Part shown: positions 1-7,048 of the stretch, one piece after another | Numbering within the stretch: the first letter of the stretch is position 1 | How the letters are laid out: each line of letters starts with the position of its first letter | Assembly: GCA_903889815.1 (NCBI GenBank) | Contig: CAISYX010000426.1 | Location: 1-13,952, forward strand | Source: an uncultured Gammaproteobacteria bacterium | GTDB taxonomy: Bacteria; Pseudomonadota; Gammaproteobacteria; Pseudomonadales; Pseudohongiellaceae | DNA length: 13,952 nucleotides | Direction of reading: 5' to 3' | Program-made: the position numbers and the translations under genes | The notes under the pieces: generated by a model | Databases searched by the model: none | What the model saw: the letters and a program-made list of their open reading frames with translations, nothing else | Told to the model about the DNA's origin: nothing

Positions 1-986
1 CCTACCAGATAATGTCGCCGGAACAGATCAAGGAATTCGAGAAAAGCCCGGAGATGAACCTGGCCATTTCCGACCCGGGCATCGGGCGCTTTCGCGTCAA
101 CATTTTCCAGCAGCGCGGCCAGATCGCCATCGTCGCCCGCAACATCAAGACGGAGATTCCAAGCTGGCAGTCACTGGGACTTCCCGAAGTACTTACCAAA
201 CTGATCATGCAGAAACGCGGGCTGGTACTCTTCGTTGGCGCCACAGGCTCGGGAAAGTCGACCTCGCTGGCGGCGCTGATCGATTACCGCAACACCCACA
301 GCGACGGCCAGATCATCACCATCGAAGACCCGGTGGAATTCGTGCATCAGCACAAGAAGTCCATCATCAACCAGCGCGAAGTCGGGGTGGATACAAAGAG
401 CTATGAAGAAGCACTGAAGAACACACTGCGCCAGGCTCCCGATGTCATCCTGATTGGCGAGATCCGCAGCCAGGAGACCATGGAACATGCGCTGGCCTTT
501 GCCGAGACCGGCCACCTGTGCCTGTCGACACTGCACGCCAACAATGCCAACCAGGCGCTCGACCGCATCATCAACTTCTTCCCCGAAGAGCGCCACAAGC
601 AACTCTTCATGGACATGTCACTGAACCTGCAGGGCCTGGTATCGCAGCGGCTGATTCCCACCGTGAATGGGAAGCGCGCCGCCGCCATCGAGATTCTGCT
701 GGGCACACCAAGGGTCTGCGACCTGATCAAGCAGGGCAAGGTGGACGAGATCAAGGAAGTGATGGAGAAGTCCGAAAACCAGGGCATGAAAACCTTCGAC
801 TCGGCGCTCTTCGACCTCTACAAGGCAGGCCGCATCAGCCTGGAGGAAACGTTGAAGAACGCGGATTCCAAGAACAATCTGCGGCTCAAGGTGCAGCTGT
901 CGGAAGGCAAGGCCACGGATGATGACGACGATGGCGGACTTGGCGGACTGGCCCTGCAGCCCAAGGACGACCACGGAGGTCATTGA
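1..986 (+). CDS. pilU: PilU, type IV pilus retraction ATPase (5' partial)
   Basis: Cytoplasmic hexameric ATPase that works with PilT in type IV pilus retraction (twitching motility). The reading frame is open at the left edge (it reads Tyr-Gln-Ile before the first Met at 12), so about 55 N-terminal residues are missing compared with the ~380-residue family. Counting from the Met at base 12, I see Walker A GATGSGKST at 76-84, the Asp box IITIEDPVEF at 101-110, Walker B VILIGEIRS at 145-153 and the His box TGHLCLSTLHANN at 166-178. The segments FAETGHLCLSTLHANNANQ and INFFPEERH favour PilU over PilT. The C-terminus is an acidic, Gly-rich tail with five consecutive Asp residues (303-307). It heads a four-gene plus-strand run. 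pilT, often just upstream in gammaproteobacteria, would lie outside the window. Assignment is firm; PilU versus a PilT paralogue is the only real doubt. Confidence 0.93.
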   Translation, partial: YQIMSPEQIKEFEKSPEMNLAISDPGIGRFRVNIFQQRGQIAIVARNIKTEIPSWQSLGLPEVLTKLIMQKRGLVLFVGATGSGKSTSLAALIDYRNTHSDGQIITIEDPVEFVHQHKKSIINQREVGVDTKSYEEALKNTLRQAPDVILIGEIRSQETMEHALAFAETGHLCLSTLHANNANQALDRIINFFPEERHKQLFMDMSLNLQGLVSQRLIPTVNGKRAAAIEILLGTPRVCDLIKQGKVDEIKEVMEKSENQGMKTFDSALFDLYKAGRISLEETLKNADSKNNLRLKVQLSEGKATDDDDDGGLGGLALQPKDDHGGH

Positions 987-992
987 GCCTCC
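975..992 (+). promoter_or_regulatory. Small hairpin masking a Shine-Dalgarno sequence at the pilU stop
   Basis: GGAGG at 975-979 can pair with CCTCC at 988-992, giving a 5-bp GC-rich stem whose 8-base loop contains the pilU stop codon (984-986). The GGAGG is the only good ribosome-binding sequence before mtfA but sits 19 bases from its ATG (999), further than usual. A ribosome finishing pilU would open this stem, so the arrangement suggests translational coupling. That is inference; the pairing itself is visible in the sequence. Confidence 0.35.
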
Positions 993-998
993 CTCATC

Positions 999-1853
999 AT
1001 GGACCTGCGCAGCATTCTGATTCTGATCGGGCTTTGGCTGATTGTGCTGGCGGTGGCCGTGCGCTTGTTCGCCTACCCGCGCTGGCGCCGCAAGCGACTG
1101 GACGCAAGCCCGTTTCCAGCGCCCTGGCTGAGCATCCTGCGGCGCAACCTGCCTGTTTACCGCGCCATGTGGCCAGACCAGCAGAAGCAGCTGCGCCAGC
1201 TGATCGTGCGCTTTCTCGACAGCAAGACCTTCATTGGCTGCGCCGGGCAGCAGATCACTGATGACGTGCGTGTCACCATCGCGGCCCATGCCTGTCTGCT
1301 GCTGCTTAATCGGCCCACGAATGAGTATCAGGAACTGCGCTCGGTGCTGGTGTATCCGAGTGGCTTCGTGGTGGATCGCGATGAGGTTGATGAAGCGGGG
1401 GTGGTCAGCGAAGACGAGCATTTCCTGATTGGCGAGTCTTGGGAAAATGGCAATGTGATACTGGCCTGGGATAGCGTGCAGCACAGTGTCCGGAATTTCT
1501 CGGATGGTGAGAATGTGGTGCTGCACGAATTCGCCCATCAGCTTGACCACGAATCCGGCATTACCAACGGTGCGCCGCTGCTGTATCAGCGCGGCAGCTA
1601 TACTCGCTGGGCAGAGGTGTTCTCCGAGGAATTCGAGCGCCTGCGCCAGGACACTGATGAGGAGCGCCGGACCTTGATTGACGAATACGGTGCCACAAAT
1701 CCCGCCGAGTTCTTTGCGGTGGTGACAGAAACATTCTACGAACAGCCTCACGCACTGGCGCAGCAGCACGCAGCCCTGTTCGAGCAGCTGAAATCCTATT
1801 ACCGGGTGGATCCACGCGAGTGGCAACGCGACAGCAACGAACAGGTACATTGA
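999..1853 (+). CDS. mtfA: MtfA-family zinc metallopeptidase (M90) with N-terminal membrane anchor
   Basis: A 284-residue member of peptidase family M90. E. coli MtfA binds the repressor Mlc (DgsA) and has aminopeptidase activity. The zinc site HEFAH is at residues 176-180, followed by QLD. The third ligand is expected at Glu237 in NPAEFFAV, matching the family pattern. The conserved core LVYPSGFVV (117-125) and the C-terminal YYRVDPREW also fit. Residues 5-24 form a hydrophobic helix followed by a basic stretch (PRWRRKR), so the protein is probably anchored to the inner membrane with its catalytic domain in the cytoplasm. E. coli MtfA has no such anchor, as I recall it. ATG 999 is the first possible Met in frame after an in-frame stop at 984-986. 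It lies 12 bases after pilU and 4 bases before rsuA, so co-transcription is likely. The family is clear; regulation of Mlc here is not implied. Confidence 0.88.
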   Translation: MDLRSILILIGLWLIVLAVAVRLFAYPRWRRKRLDASPFPAPWLSILRRNLPVYRAMWPDQQKQLRQLIVRFLDSKTFIGCAGQQITDDVRVTIAAHACLLLLNRPTNEYQELRSVLVYPSGFVVDRDEVDEAGVVSEDEHFLIGESWENGNVILAWDSVQHSVRNFSDGENVVLHEFAHQLDHESGITNGAPLLYQRGSYTRWAEVFSEEFERLRQDTDEERRTLIDEYGATNPAEFFAVVTETFYEQPHALAQQHAALFEQLKSYYRVDPREWQRDSNEQVH

Positions 1854-1857
1854 ACGC

Positions 1858-2553
1858 ATGCGACTGGACAAATACATCAGCCACGCCACGGGACTTCCAC
1901 GGGAGTACGTGAAGCGGGTCATCCGCCACAAGAAAGTGACGGTCAACGGCGCCATGACCAAGAGCGCATCGGCGCAGGTGGCCGAGACGGACGCGGTGTG
2001 TCTTGATAGTGAATTGTTGACACTGCCTGGACCGCGCTATCTGATGCTGCACAAGCCGGCGGGCTATATTTGCGCCACTGAAGACGGGGAACATCCTATC
2101 GTTCTGGACCTGCTGCGCGACACGGATCCAGAAGGTCTGTCCATTGCCGGCCGTCTGGACATCGACACGACGGGGCTGGTGCTGCTCAGTGATGATGGCC
2201 AGTGGCTGCATCGCGTAACGTCCCCGCGCCATCTGTATGCCAAAGTCTACCGTGCCGTGCTGCAGGAACCCGTTCACGAGGACACTGTCGCCGCCTTTGC
2301 GGTCGGCATGTTGCTGCGTGGCGAGGACAAGCCCACAGCCCCTGCCCTGTGCGTGCCACTTCCTGACAACGGCGCCGAGATCACTCTCAACGAAGGTCGT
2401 TACCATCAGGTCAAGCGCATGTTCGCCGCCTGTGGCAATCATGTTGTTGCACTGCACCGTGTTCGCATTGGCGCCGTGCTGCTGGACGAATCCCTGGCCG
2501 AAGGGGCCAGCCGCCCGCTAACCCACGAGGAAATGGAGAGTTTTCTGTCATGA
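1858..2553 (+). CDS. rsuA: 16S rRNA pseudouridine(516) synthase RsuA
   Basis: Makes pseudouridine 516 in 16S rRNA of the assembling 30S subunit. The 231 residues match the length of E. coli RsuA. An N-terminal S4 RNA-binding domain (about 1-45, beginning MRLDKYISHATG) precedes the RsuA-type catalytic domain. The family signature GRLDIDTTGLVLL is at 98-110, with Asp101 as the expected catalytic residue. The second conserved motif, NEGRYHQVKRM, is at 178-188. The start is 4 bases after the mtfA stop, and the stop overlaps the rsmC start (ATGA). RluB/E/F paralogues share these motifs, but the S4 start, the length and the pairing with rsmC favour RsuA. Confidence 0.9.
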   Translation: MRLDKYISHATGLPREYVKRVIRHKKVTVNGAMTKSASAQVAETDAVCLDSELLTLPGPRYLMLHKPAGYICATEDGEHPIVLDLLRDTDPEGLSIAGRLDIDTTGLVLLSDDGQWLHRVTSPRHLYAKVYRAVLQEPVHEDTVAAFAVGMLLRGEDKPTAPALCVPLPDNGAEITLNEGRYHQVKRMFAACGNHVVALHRVRIGAVLLDESLAEGASRPLTHEEMESFLS

Positions 2554-3608
2554 GCATTCATCTGGAACACCTGCTGGCCGACCTGCTCAACACCCCAGCC
2601 AGCGCGCCCTCAGGGCCTGTGCTGTGGATCGTCGACGAAAGCCTCACAGAGCGCGAGCTGCTGGTCGCCAGAGCGCGTCCTGACCTGTATGTGCTGACGA
2701 ATCGACTTGATCTGGGGGCCAGGCTCAATGCCGCTGGTCTGCAGGTCACAGTGAGTGACTTCGACTTCGCCAGCTTGCCGGTGCAGCAGTTTGCCGCTGT
2801 CGTGTACCGCGTCTCCAAGGAGCGTCCGCTGGTGCATCACTGCATCAATGAGAGCTACCGGCACCTGCTGGCCGATGGTGCGCTGCACCTGGTGGGCAGC
2901 AAGGATGATGGCATTCGCACGCATGGGCGCAATGCAGAGCAGGTGTTCGGCACGCCGGAACACGCCAAGAAGCAGGGTGATGTCTATCGGGTCTCGTTGC
3001 TGCGTGGCGAAGAGACCGGCGAGGACGGCGTGCAATGGCTGGATTGCAAGGAATATTCCCAGCTGCGCCCGTGCACCGTTGGCGAGCTGCACTTCATCAG
3101 CAAGCCCGGGGTGTTCGGCTGGAACAAGGTCGACCGCGGCAGTGTCCTGCTGGTGGAAGAGGCGCACAAGCTGATCACCCAGCGCAAGAATGCCGGCACG
3201 GTCCTCGATCTTGGCTGCGGCTATGGCTACCTGCTTCTCGCAACGGCCGACATCCCCTTTTCAGGTCGCTGGGCTACAGACAACAACGCCGCGGCGGTGC
3301 AGGCAGCGCAGGCCAGTTTCGCCAGAGCGCAGTTGGCCGTGCACGTCAGCCTGGATGATTGTGGTGAACACCTGCAGGAGCGCTTCGACCTGATACTGTG
3401 CAATCCGCCCTTTCACCAGGGCTTCAGCACCAGCAATGCACTGGCGGTGAAATTCCTGACACAGATCCGCCGGCTTCTGGCGCCCAACGGCCGCGCTCTC
3501 GTGGTTGTCAATCAGTTCATTGCGCTTGAAAAGGCGGCGGAAGAGTCATTCAGCAAGATCACCACCCTGACGCAGGCACAAGGCTTCAAAGTCGTGCAGC
3601 TGGGCTGA
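2550..3608 (+). CDS. rsmC: 16S rRNA (guanine-1207-N2)-methyltransferase RsmC
   Basis: S-adenosylmethionine-dependent methyltransferase that forms m2G1207 in helix 34 of 16S rRNA. At 352 residues it is close to E. coli RsmC (343). It has the duplicated two-domain layout of the RsmC/RlmG family: a degenerate N-terminal domain (about 1-170) and an active C-terminal domain. KPGVFG is at 185-190. The SAM-binding motif I, LDLGCGYGY, is at 219-227, and the catalytic NPPFHQG is at 285-291. The start is fixed by the ATGA overlap with rsuA, which implies translational coupling. It is the last gene of the pilU-mtfA-rsuA-rsmC run; no U-tract terminator follows, only the inverted repeat at 3626-3661. Confidence 0.92.
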   Translation: MSIHLEHLLADLLNTPASAPSGPVLWIVDESLTERELLVARARPDLYVLTNRLDLGARLNAAGLQVTVSDFDFASLPVQQFAAVVYRVSKERPLVHHCINESYRHLLADGALHLVGSKDDGIRTHGRNAEQVFGTPEHAKKQGDVYRVSLLRGEETGEDGVQWLDCKEYSQLRPCTVGELHFISKPGVFGWNKVDRGSVLLVEEAHKLITQRKNAGTVLDLGCGYGYLLLATADIPFSGRWATDNNAAAVQAAQASFARAQLAVHVSLDDCGEHLQERFDLILCNPPFHQGFSTSNALAVKFLTQIRRLLAPNGRALVVVNQFIALEKAAEESFSKITTLTQAQGFKVVQLG

Positions 3609-3625
3609 CACGATGTTGCCTTGAA

Positions 3626-3661
3626 AGCAGGGAGAGCAGTGCCTTTTGCGGCTCCCCTGCT
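3626..3661 (+). repeat. Inverted repeat between rsmC and the pyrophosphatase, abutting the -10 box
   Basis: AGCAGGGAG (3626-3634) and CTCCCCTGCT (3652-3661) form a 9-bp stem with one bulged C and a 17-base loop. No T-run follows, so it is not a canonical intrinsic terminator. The right arm overlaps the extended -10 promoter by one base beyond its TGC. It could be an operator-like site on DNA, or a hairpin ending or protecting the rsmC transcript. The pairing is visible; the role is open. Confidence 0.4.
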
Positions 3662-3666
3662 ATAAT
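3658..3666 (+). promoter_or_regulatory. Extended -10 promoter of the pyrophosphatase gene
   Basis: TGCTATAAT is a perfect extended -10 element (TGn plus consensus hexamer). It is followed by the GC-rich discriminator GCGCGCC. No good -35 hexamer lies 16-18 bases upstream, which is usual for extended -10 promoters. Transcription should begin near 3673, leaving a leader of about 70 bases before the ATG at 3743. GC-rich discriminators are typical of promoters repressed by ppGpp, so growth-rate control is plausible but inferred. Confidence 0.65.
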
Positions 3667-3742
3667 GCGCGCCTTTCCAACATCCCGCCCTATTACAATA
3701 AAAACGCATTGGGTCATGCAACACAGTCATTCAGGTACCCAC

Positions 3743-4363
3743 ATGAAGAAGTTTCCGCCCCCCTTTTACCGCTGGCGTCCGCACCCCTGGCACGGCCTTG
3801 AAGTCGGCCCGGACGCGCCGCGTCTCGTGCATGCGTTCATTGAAATCTGTCCATTCGACCTGGTGAAGTACGAGGTCGACAAAACCACTGGCTATCTGCG
3901 TGTGGACAGACCACAGCGCTCGTCTTCCCAGCATCCCACCCTGTATGGGTTCATTCCGCGTACCTATTGCGGCACGCGAGTCCGGGACCTGATGGAAGGG
4001 GCAGCTCGTGGCGACGGCGATCCGCTGGACATCTGCGTGATCAGCGAACGTCCCATCTCCAAGACGGAAATCATTCTGAATGCCAAGGTGATTGGCGGAC
4101 TGCCGATGCTGGATGGTGGAGAAGCCGACGACAAGATCATTGCGGTACTGCAGAACGATCCACTTTTCGCCGACATCGAAGACATCAGCGAACTGCCACC
4201 AGCTCTGATCGAGAGAATGCGTCACTACTTCCTGACCTACAAACTGATTCCAGGGCAGGAGAACAAGGTGTCCATTGGCGCGGCTTATGGTTTCGAACAC
4301 GCCAAAGTCGTAATTCAGGCGGCGATGGACGACTACGAGACGGAGTACGGCTCCTCGGATTGA
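3743..4363 (+). CDS. ppa: Inorganic pyrophosphatase, family I, Chlamydia-like subtype
   Basis: Soluble Mg2+-dependent enzyme hydrolysing pyrophosphate to phosphate, which drives biosynthetic reactions. The 206 residues carry the family I signature DGDPLDI (91-97, metal-binding Asp91, Asp93, Asp96). They also carry VKYEVDK (41-47), VDR (54-56), Tyr68, Asp124, Asp129 and Lys131, and HYFLTYK (161-167). These match E. coli Ppa positions Lys29, Glu31, Arg43, Tyr55, Asp65/67/70, Asp97/102, Lys104 and Tyr141/Lys142. The position of E. coli Tyr51 is His64, and Glu98 is Gly125. The N-terminal HPWHG (14-18) and long insertions around TYCG (74-77) resemble the chlamydial enzyme more than E. coli Ppa (about 175 residues). 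An ATG at 3665 is also in frame, but it lies within the promoter -10 box, so I chose 3743, preceded by a short AGG at 3733-3735. The gene is convergent with xdhC, with a 13-base gap. Confidence 0.93.
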   Translation: MKKFPPPFYRWRPHPWHGLEVGPDAPRLVHAFIEICPFDLVKYEVDKTTGYLRVDRPQRSSSQHPTLYGFIPRTYCGTRVRDLMEGAARGDGDPLDICVISERPISKTEIILNAKVIGGLPMLDGGEADDKIIAVLQNDPLFADIEDISELPPALIERMRHYFLTYKLIPGQENKVSIGAAYGFEHAKVVIQAAMDDYETEYGSSD

Positions 4364-4364
4364 G

Positions 4365-4377
4365 GGCAGAATCTGCC
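4365..4377. repeat. Short palindrome between convergent ppa and xdhC
   Basis: GGCAGA and TCTGCC flank a single base, so either strand can form a short hairpin between the ppa stop and the xdhC stop. It touches the first base of the reverse-strand stop codon. There is no T-run on either side, so it would be a weak terminator at best. Confidence 0.3.
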
Positions 4378-5402
4378 TAGCGGCAAACCATCCCTGAAGA
4401 CTCTGTGTCACAGGTTCCGCCAGCGTCTCGGGTATCCCCACTGTGACGCACGGCGGTGACCTGGGCCATCACCGAGATGGCGATCTCGGCCGGCGTCTTG
4501 CTGCCTATCTGCAAGCCGATGGGTGCGTGCAGCCGGTCAATCTCCTCTGCAGTAAGCCCCAGTTCCGGCAGACGCAGGCGGCGGGCGGCGGACGTTCTGT
4601 CGGAGCCCATGGCGCCCACGTAGAAGGCCTGGGTCTTCAATGCTTCCATCAGCGCCATATCATCCACCCGCGGGTCATGGGCCAGGGCAATCACTCCGCT
4701 GTAGGGGTCACTGAAATTGTCGCGCACCACGTCATCCGGCAGTTCCGACGTGACATGCACCCCCTCCACATGCCAGTTGGCCAGGTAGTCAGGGCGTGGG
4801 TCGCACAGGGTGACGTCGTACTCCAGCGCCAAGGCCATCTCGGCAACATACCGTGCCACATCCCCAGCGCCCAGCAACAGCAGCTTGTAGCGGGGACTCA
4901 GGCTGTGCAGCAGGGAGTCTTCGTCGAGGATCACGGCCTGTTCCGAGGCACTGTGCTGAACGCTGATGAGGCCGTTGCGCAGATCCACCAGCCTGCTGAC
5001 GCGCTGATGCGCCTCAAGGGAATCCACCAGAGCGCTGAACACCTCGCGGTTGCGCGCAACCGGGGCGATGAATTCCAGCAGGACATGCAACTGACCACCA
5101 CAGGGCAGCCGCAGGCGCGCGGCCTGTTCGGCGCTTATGCCGTATTTAACGACGAAGGGTTTCAGTTCGATGTCGTACTGCGACTTGAGGCTGCCGTCAC
5201 GAAGCTGCACCAGGAAGTCTTCTTCGATGCAACCGCCCGAGATGGAGCCTGCGATCTCGCCGTCCAGCGTGCATGCCATCATCGAGCCGATGGGACGTGG
5301 CGATGAGCCCCAGGTCCGCAGGATCGTGCACAGCCACACCGGCCTGTCATGATCAAGCCATTCGAGAACACTGCTGATGATGTGCTGCTGACCGCTTTGC
5401 AT
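4377..5402 (-). CDS. XdhC/CoxI-family protein (molybdenum-hydroxylase maturation type)
   Basis: XdhC-type chaperones bind the molybdenum cofactor, promote its sulfuration and insert it into xanthine dehydrogenase or related hydroxylases. The 341 residues show the two family domains. The N-terminal one has GSSPRPIGSMM (32-42), GGCIEED (57-63) and LPCGG (99-103). The C-terminal one is a Rossmann fold with LLLLGAGDVAR (174-184), YVGAMGS (261-267) and IGLQIGSKTPAEIAISVMAQ (295-314). ATG 5402 has GAGG a few bases upstream on its strand. It lies 111 bases after the MATE gene in the same direction and may be co-transcribed or have its own promoter in that gap. No xanthine dehydrogenase, CO dehydrogenase or MobA-like partner lies in the window, so its client is unknown. 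Family confident, role inferred. Confidence 0.88.
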   Translation of the reverse strand: MQSGQQHIISSVLEWLDHDRPVWLCTILRTWGSSPRPIGSMMACTLDGEIAGSISGGCIEEDFLVQLRDGSLKSQYDIELKPFVVKYGISAEQAARLRLPCGGQLHVLLEFIAPVARNREVFSALVDSLEAHQRVSRLVDLRNGLISVQHSASEQAVILDEDSLLHSLSPRYKLLLLGAGDVARYVAEMALALEYDVTLCDPRPDYLANWHVEGVHVTSELPDDVVRDNFSDPYSGVIALAHDPRVDDMALMEALKTQAFYVGAMGSDRTSAARRLRLPELGLTAEEIDRLHAPIGLQIGSKTPAEIAISVMAQVTAVRHSGDTRDAGGTCDTESSGMVCR

Positions 5403-5513
5403 GGTATTGCCTCAACTGCCTGTTGCCTGTGCCTTTCGCGAGACCGGAGCTTACAGCAACTGCGCGCAGCAGCACAACGAGGCGCAGGCCGCGTCGCGCC
5501 TGTGCAGCGGGCG

Positions 5514-6917
5514 TCACACGACTCTGGTTTTCCAGCCCCCGCGCATGAAATACAAAACGCCGACGACGCCCAACAGGATCTCCGCCAGAAAGATGGCCCA
5601 GAACACGCCATAAGGCCCCATCTCCAGCATCGTCGCCAGAAAATAGGCGACAGGAATCTGCACGACCCAGTAGCAGAATCCGTTGATCCAGGTCGGTGTC
5701 ATGGTGTCGCCAGCACCGTTGAAGGCTTGAATGGCTACCATGCCCAAGCCCATGAAGCCGAAGCTGTAACTCATGATGCGCATGGCATCGATGCCGTAGG
5801 CCACAGCATTCGGCTCCACCGTGAACAGCCCCATGATCGCGTTCGGAAACACGATCAATACTGCTGACACCAGCACCATGTAAGTGACGTTGTACTTTGC
5901 CACCTGCCACACCGTATCCACAGCGCGCTGCACTTTGCCGGCGCCCAGGTTCTGTCCCACCAGTGTTGCGACAGCATTGCTCAGGCCCCAGGCCGGGAGG
6001 ATCACGAACATCATGACCCGCACCGCGATCGTGTACCCCGCCACCGCGTCGCTGCCATAGGCAGACACCAGTCGCATCAGGAAGACCCAACTCGCCGTGG
6101 CGATCAGGAACTGCGCAATGCCACCTACGGAGATGCGGACCAGTGCCAGCACCACGGAGATCTTGATAACCAGGTCCTTCAGCCCGAGCTGAATCCGGCG
6201 ATTGCTGGCACACAGGTAGTAGAGCTGATAAAGCACACCCACGCCTCTGCCAATGTTCGTGGCCACGGCGGCGCCCGTCACACCCATGTCGGGGAAGGGA
6301 CCCCAGCCATAGATCAGGCAGGGATCCAGGACAATGTTGATGCCGTTGGCAAGTATCAGTGAGCGCATGGCAATGCTGGCATCGCCGGCACCACGGAAAA
6401 TACCGTTGTTGAGGAACAGAAAGACAATGGTGAAACACCCACTGAACATGATCTGCGTGTAGGTGGTGCCCATGGCAACAACCTCGGCATCGGCCCCCAT
6501 CAGTCCGAGAATCTTTCCCGCGTAGAAATAGCCCACCACGCCGACGAAGACCGATACGAATATGCCCATCCACAGCGCCTGTCCGGCGGCGAATGCAGCA
6601 CTACGGGCATTCTCTTCCCCAATGCGGCGCGCCACCATCGCTGTCGTCCCCATGCTCAGGCCGATGGCCACGGCGTAGAGCAGTGACATCATGGCTTCCG
6701 TCAGTCCGACCGTGGCCACCGCTGCGGCTCCCAGACCGGCCACAAAAAAGATGTCCACGATGGCGAACACAGATTCCATGGCCATTTCGAGAATCATGGG
6801 CACGGCAAGCAAAAACGTCACGCGGGCGATCGAGCCTTCGGTGTAATTGAGAGTGGAACTGCCGGCAAGGGCCTCTTTGAACAGCTCAAAGCCGGCGCGG
6901 ATTTTTTTGACAGACAT
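5514..6917 (-). CDS. MATE-family multidrug/cation antiporter
   Basis: Inner-membrane exporter of the MATE superfamily (NorM/DinF-like), which expels organic cations or drugs in exchange for Na+ or H+. From ATG 6917 it is 467 residues, the usual length, with about 12 hydrophobic helices beginning near residue 30. The two related halves show as FRGAGDAS (174-181) and FNGAGDTM (399-406). Typical MATE segments include MVARRIGEENARSAAFAAG (94-112) and LVGQNLGAGK (319-328). The frame stays open to an ATG at 7028, but the extra 37 residues are polar, Cys/Pro-rich and unlike MATE N-termini. That ATG lacks a ribosome site and would sit about 14 bases from the predicted transcription start, so 6917 is preferred. 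The substrate cannot be told from sequence. Confidence 0.9.
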   Translation of the reverse strand: MSVKKIRAGFELFKEALAGSSTLNYTEGSIARVTFLLAVPMILEMAMESVFAIVDIFFVAGLGAAAVATVGLTEAMMSLLYAVAIGLSMGTTAMVARRIGEENARSAAFAAGQALWMGIFVSVFVGVVGYFYAGKILGLMGADAEVVAMGTTYTQIMFSGCFTIVFLFLNNGIFRGAGDASIAMRSLILANGINIVLDPCLIYGWGPFPDMGVTGAAVATNIGRGVGVLYQLYYLCASNRRIQLGLKDLVIKISVVLALVRISVGGIAQFLIATASWVFLMRLVSAYGSDAVAGYTIAVRVMMFVILPAWGLSNAVATLVGQNLGAGKVQRAVDTVWQVAKYNVTYMVLVSAVLIVFPNAIMGLFTVEPNAVAYGIDAMRIMSYSFGFMGLGMVAIQAFNGAGDTMTPTWINGFCYWVVQIPVAYFLATMLEMGPYGVFWAIFLAEILLGVVGVLYFMRGGWKTRVV

Positions 6918-6984
6918 GTTGAATCCACAATGAAAGTGAGCGGAGCGCGAAACCGGGCGGTTGACAACGCAGATCAGGGAGTCT

Positions 6985-7005
6985 TCAGCGGGAGGAAATA
7001 TCCAT
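6985..7005 (-). other. Possible 6-codon leader ORF in the MATE transcript
   Basis: On the minus strand a perfect AAGGAG (7021-7016) precedes, by 10 bases, an ATG at 7005 that opens a tiny ORF encoding MDISSR and ending in TGA at 6987-6985. It is out of frame with the MATE gene and 67 bases upstream of its start. The main start has only a weak ribosome site, so the best ribosome-binding sequence in the leader serves this mini-ORF. Whether it is translated is unknown. Confidence 0.3.
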
Positions 7006-7048
7006 TGGGCGTTTGCTCCTTTCTTCATGGATTGCGGAAAGAGCGCGG

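Noticed and set aside
618..1961. 447-codon minus-strand open frame opposite mtfA
   Set aside because: It is fully antisense to three well-recognised genes, resembles no family, and is the expected by-product of GC-rich codon usage.
3621..3626. TTGAAA as a -35 box for the pyrophosphatase promoter
   Set aside because: It lies 34 bases from the TATAAT, twice the functional spacing.
4443..5306. 287-codon plus-strand open frame opposite xdhC
   Set aside because: Its His/Gln/Gly/Val-rich translation matches nothing I know, while the opposite strand shows all XdhC motifs.
5403..5513. Intergenic stretch between the MATE and xdhC genes searched for a promoter or terminator
   Set aside because: Only a weak TTGTGC/TAAGCT pair with 18-base spacing and the chance palindrome CTGCGCGCAG were seen; neither is convincing.
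5353..6573. 406-codon minus-strand open frame overlapping the MATE gene in another frame
   Set aside because: It is rich in Arg, Gly, Cys and His with no domain; the MATE frame is unmistakable.
6918..7028. Longer MATE start at ATG 7028
   Set aside because: The added 37 residues are not MATE-like, there is no ribosome site, and the predicted leader would be only about 14 bases. Not fully excluded.
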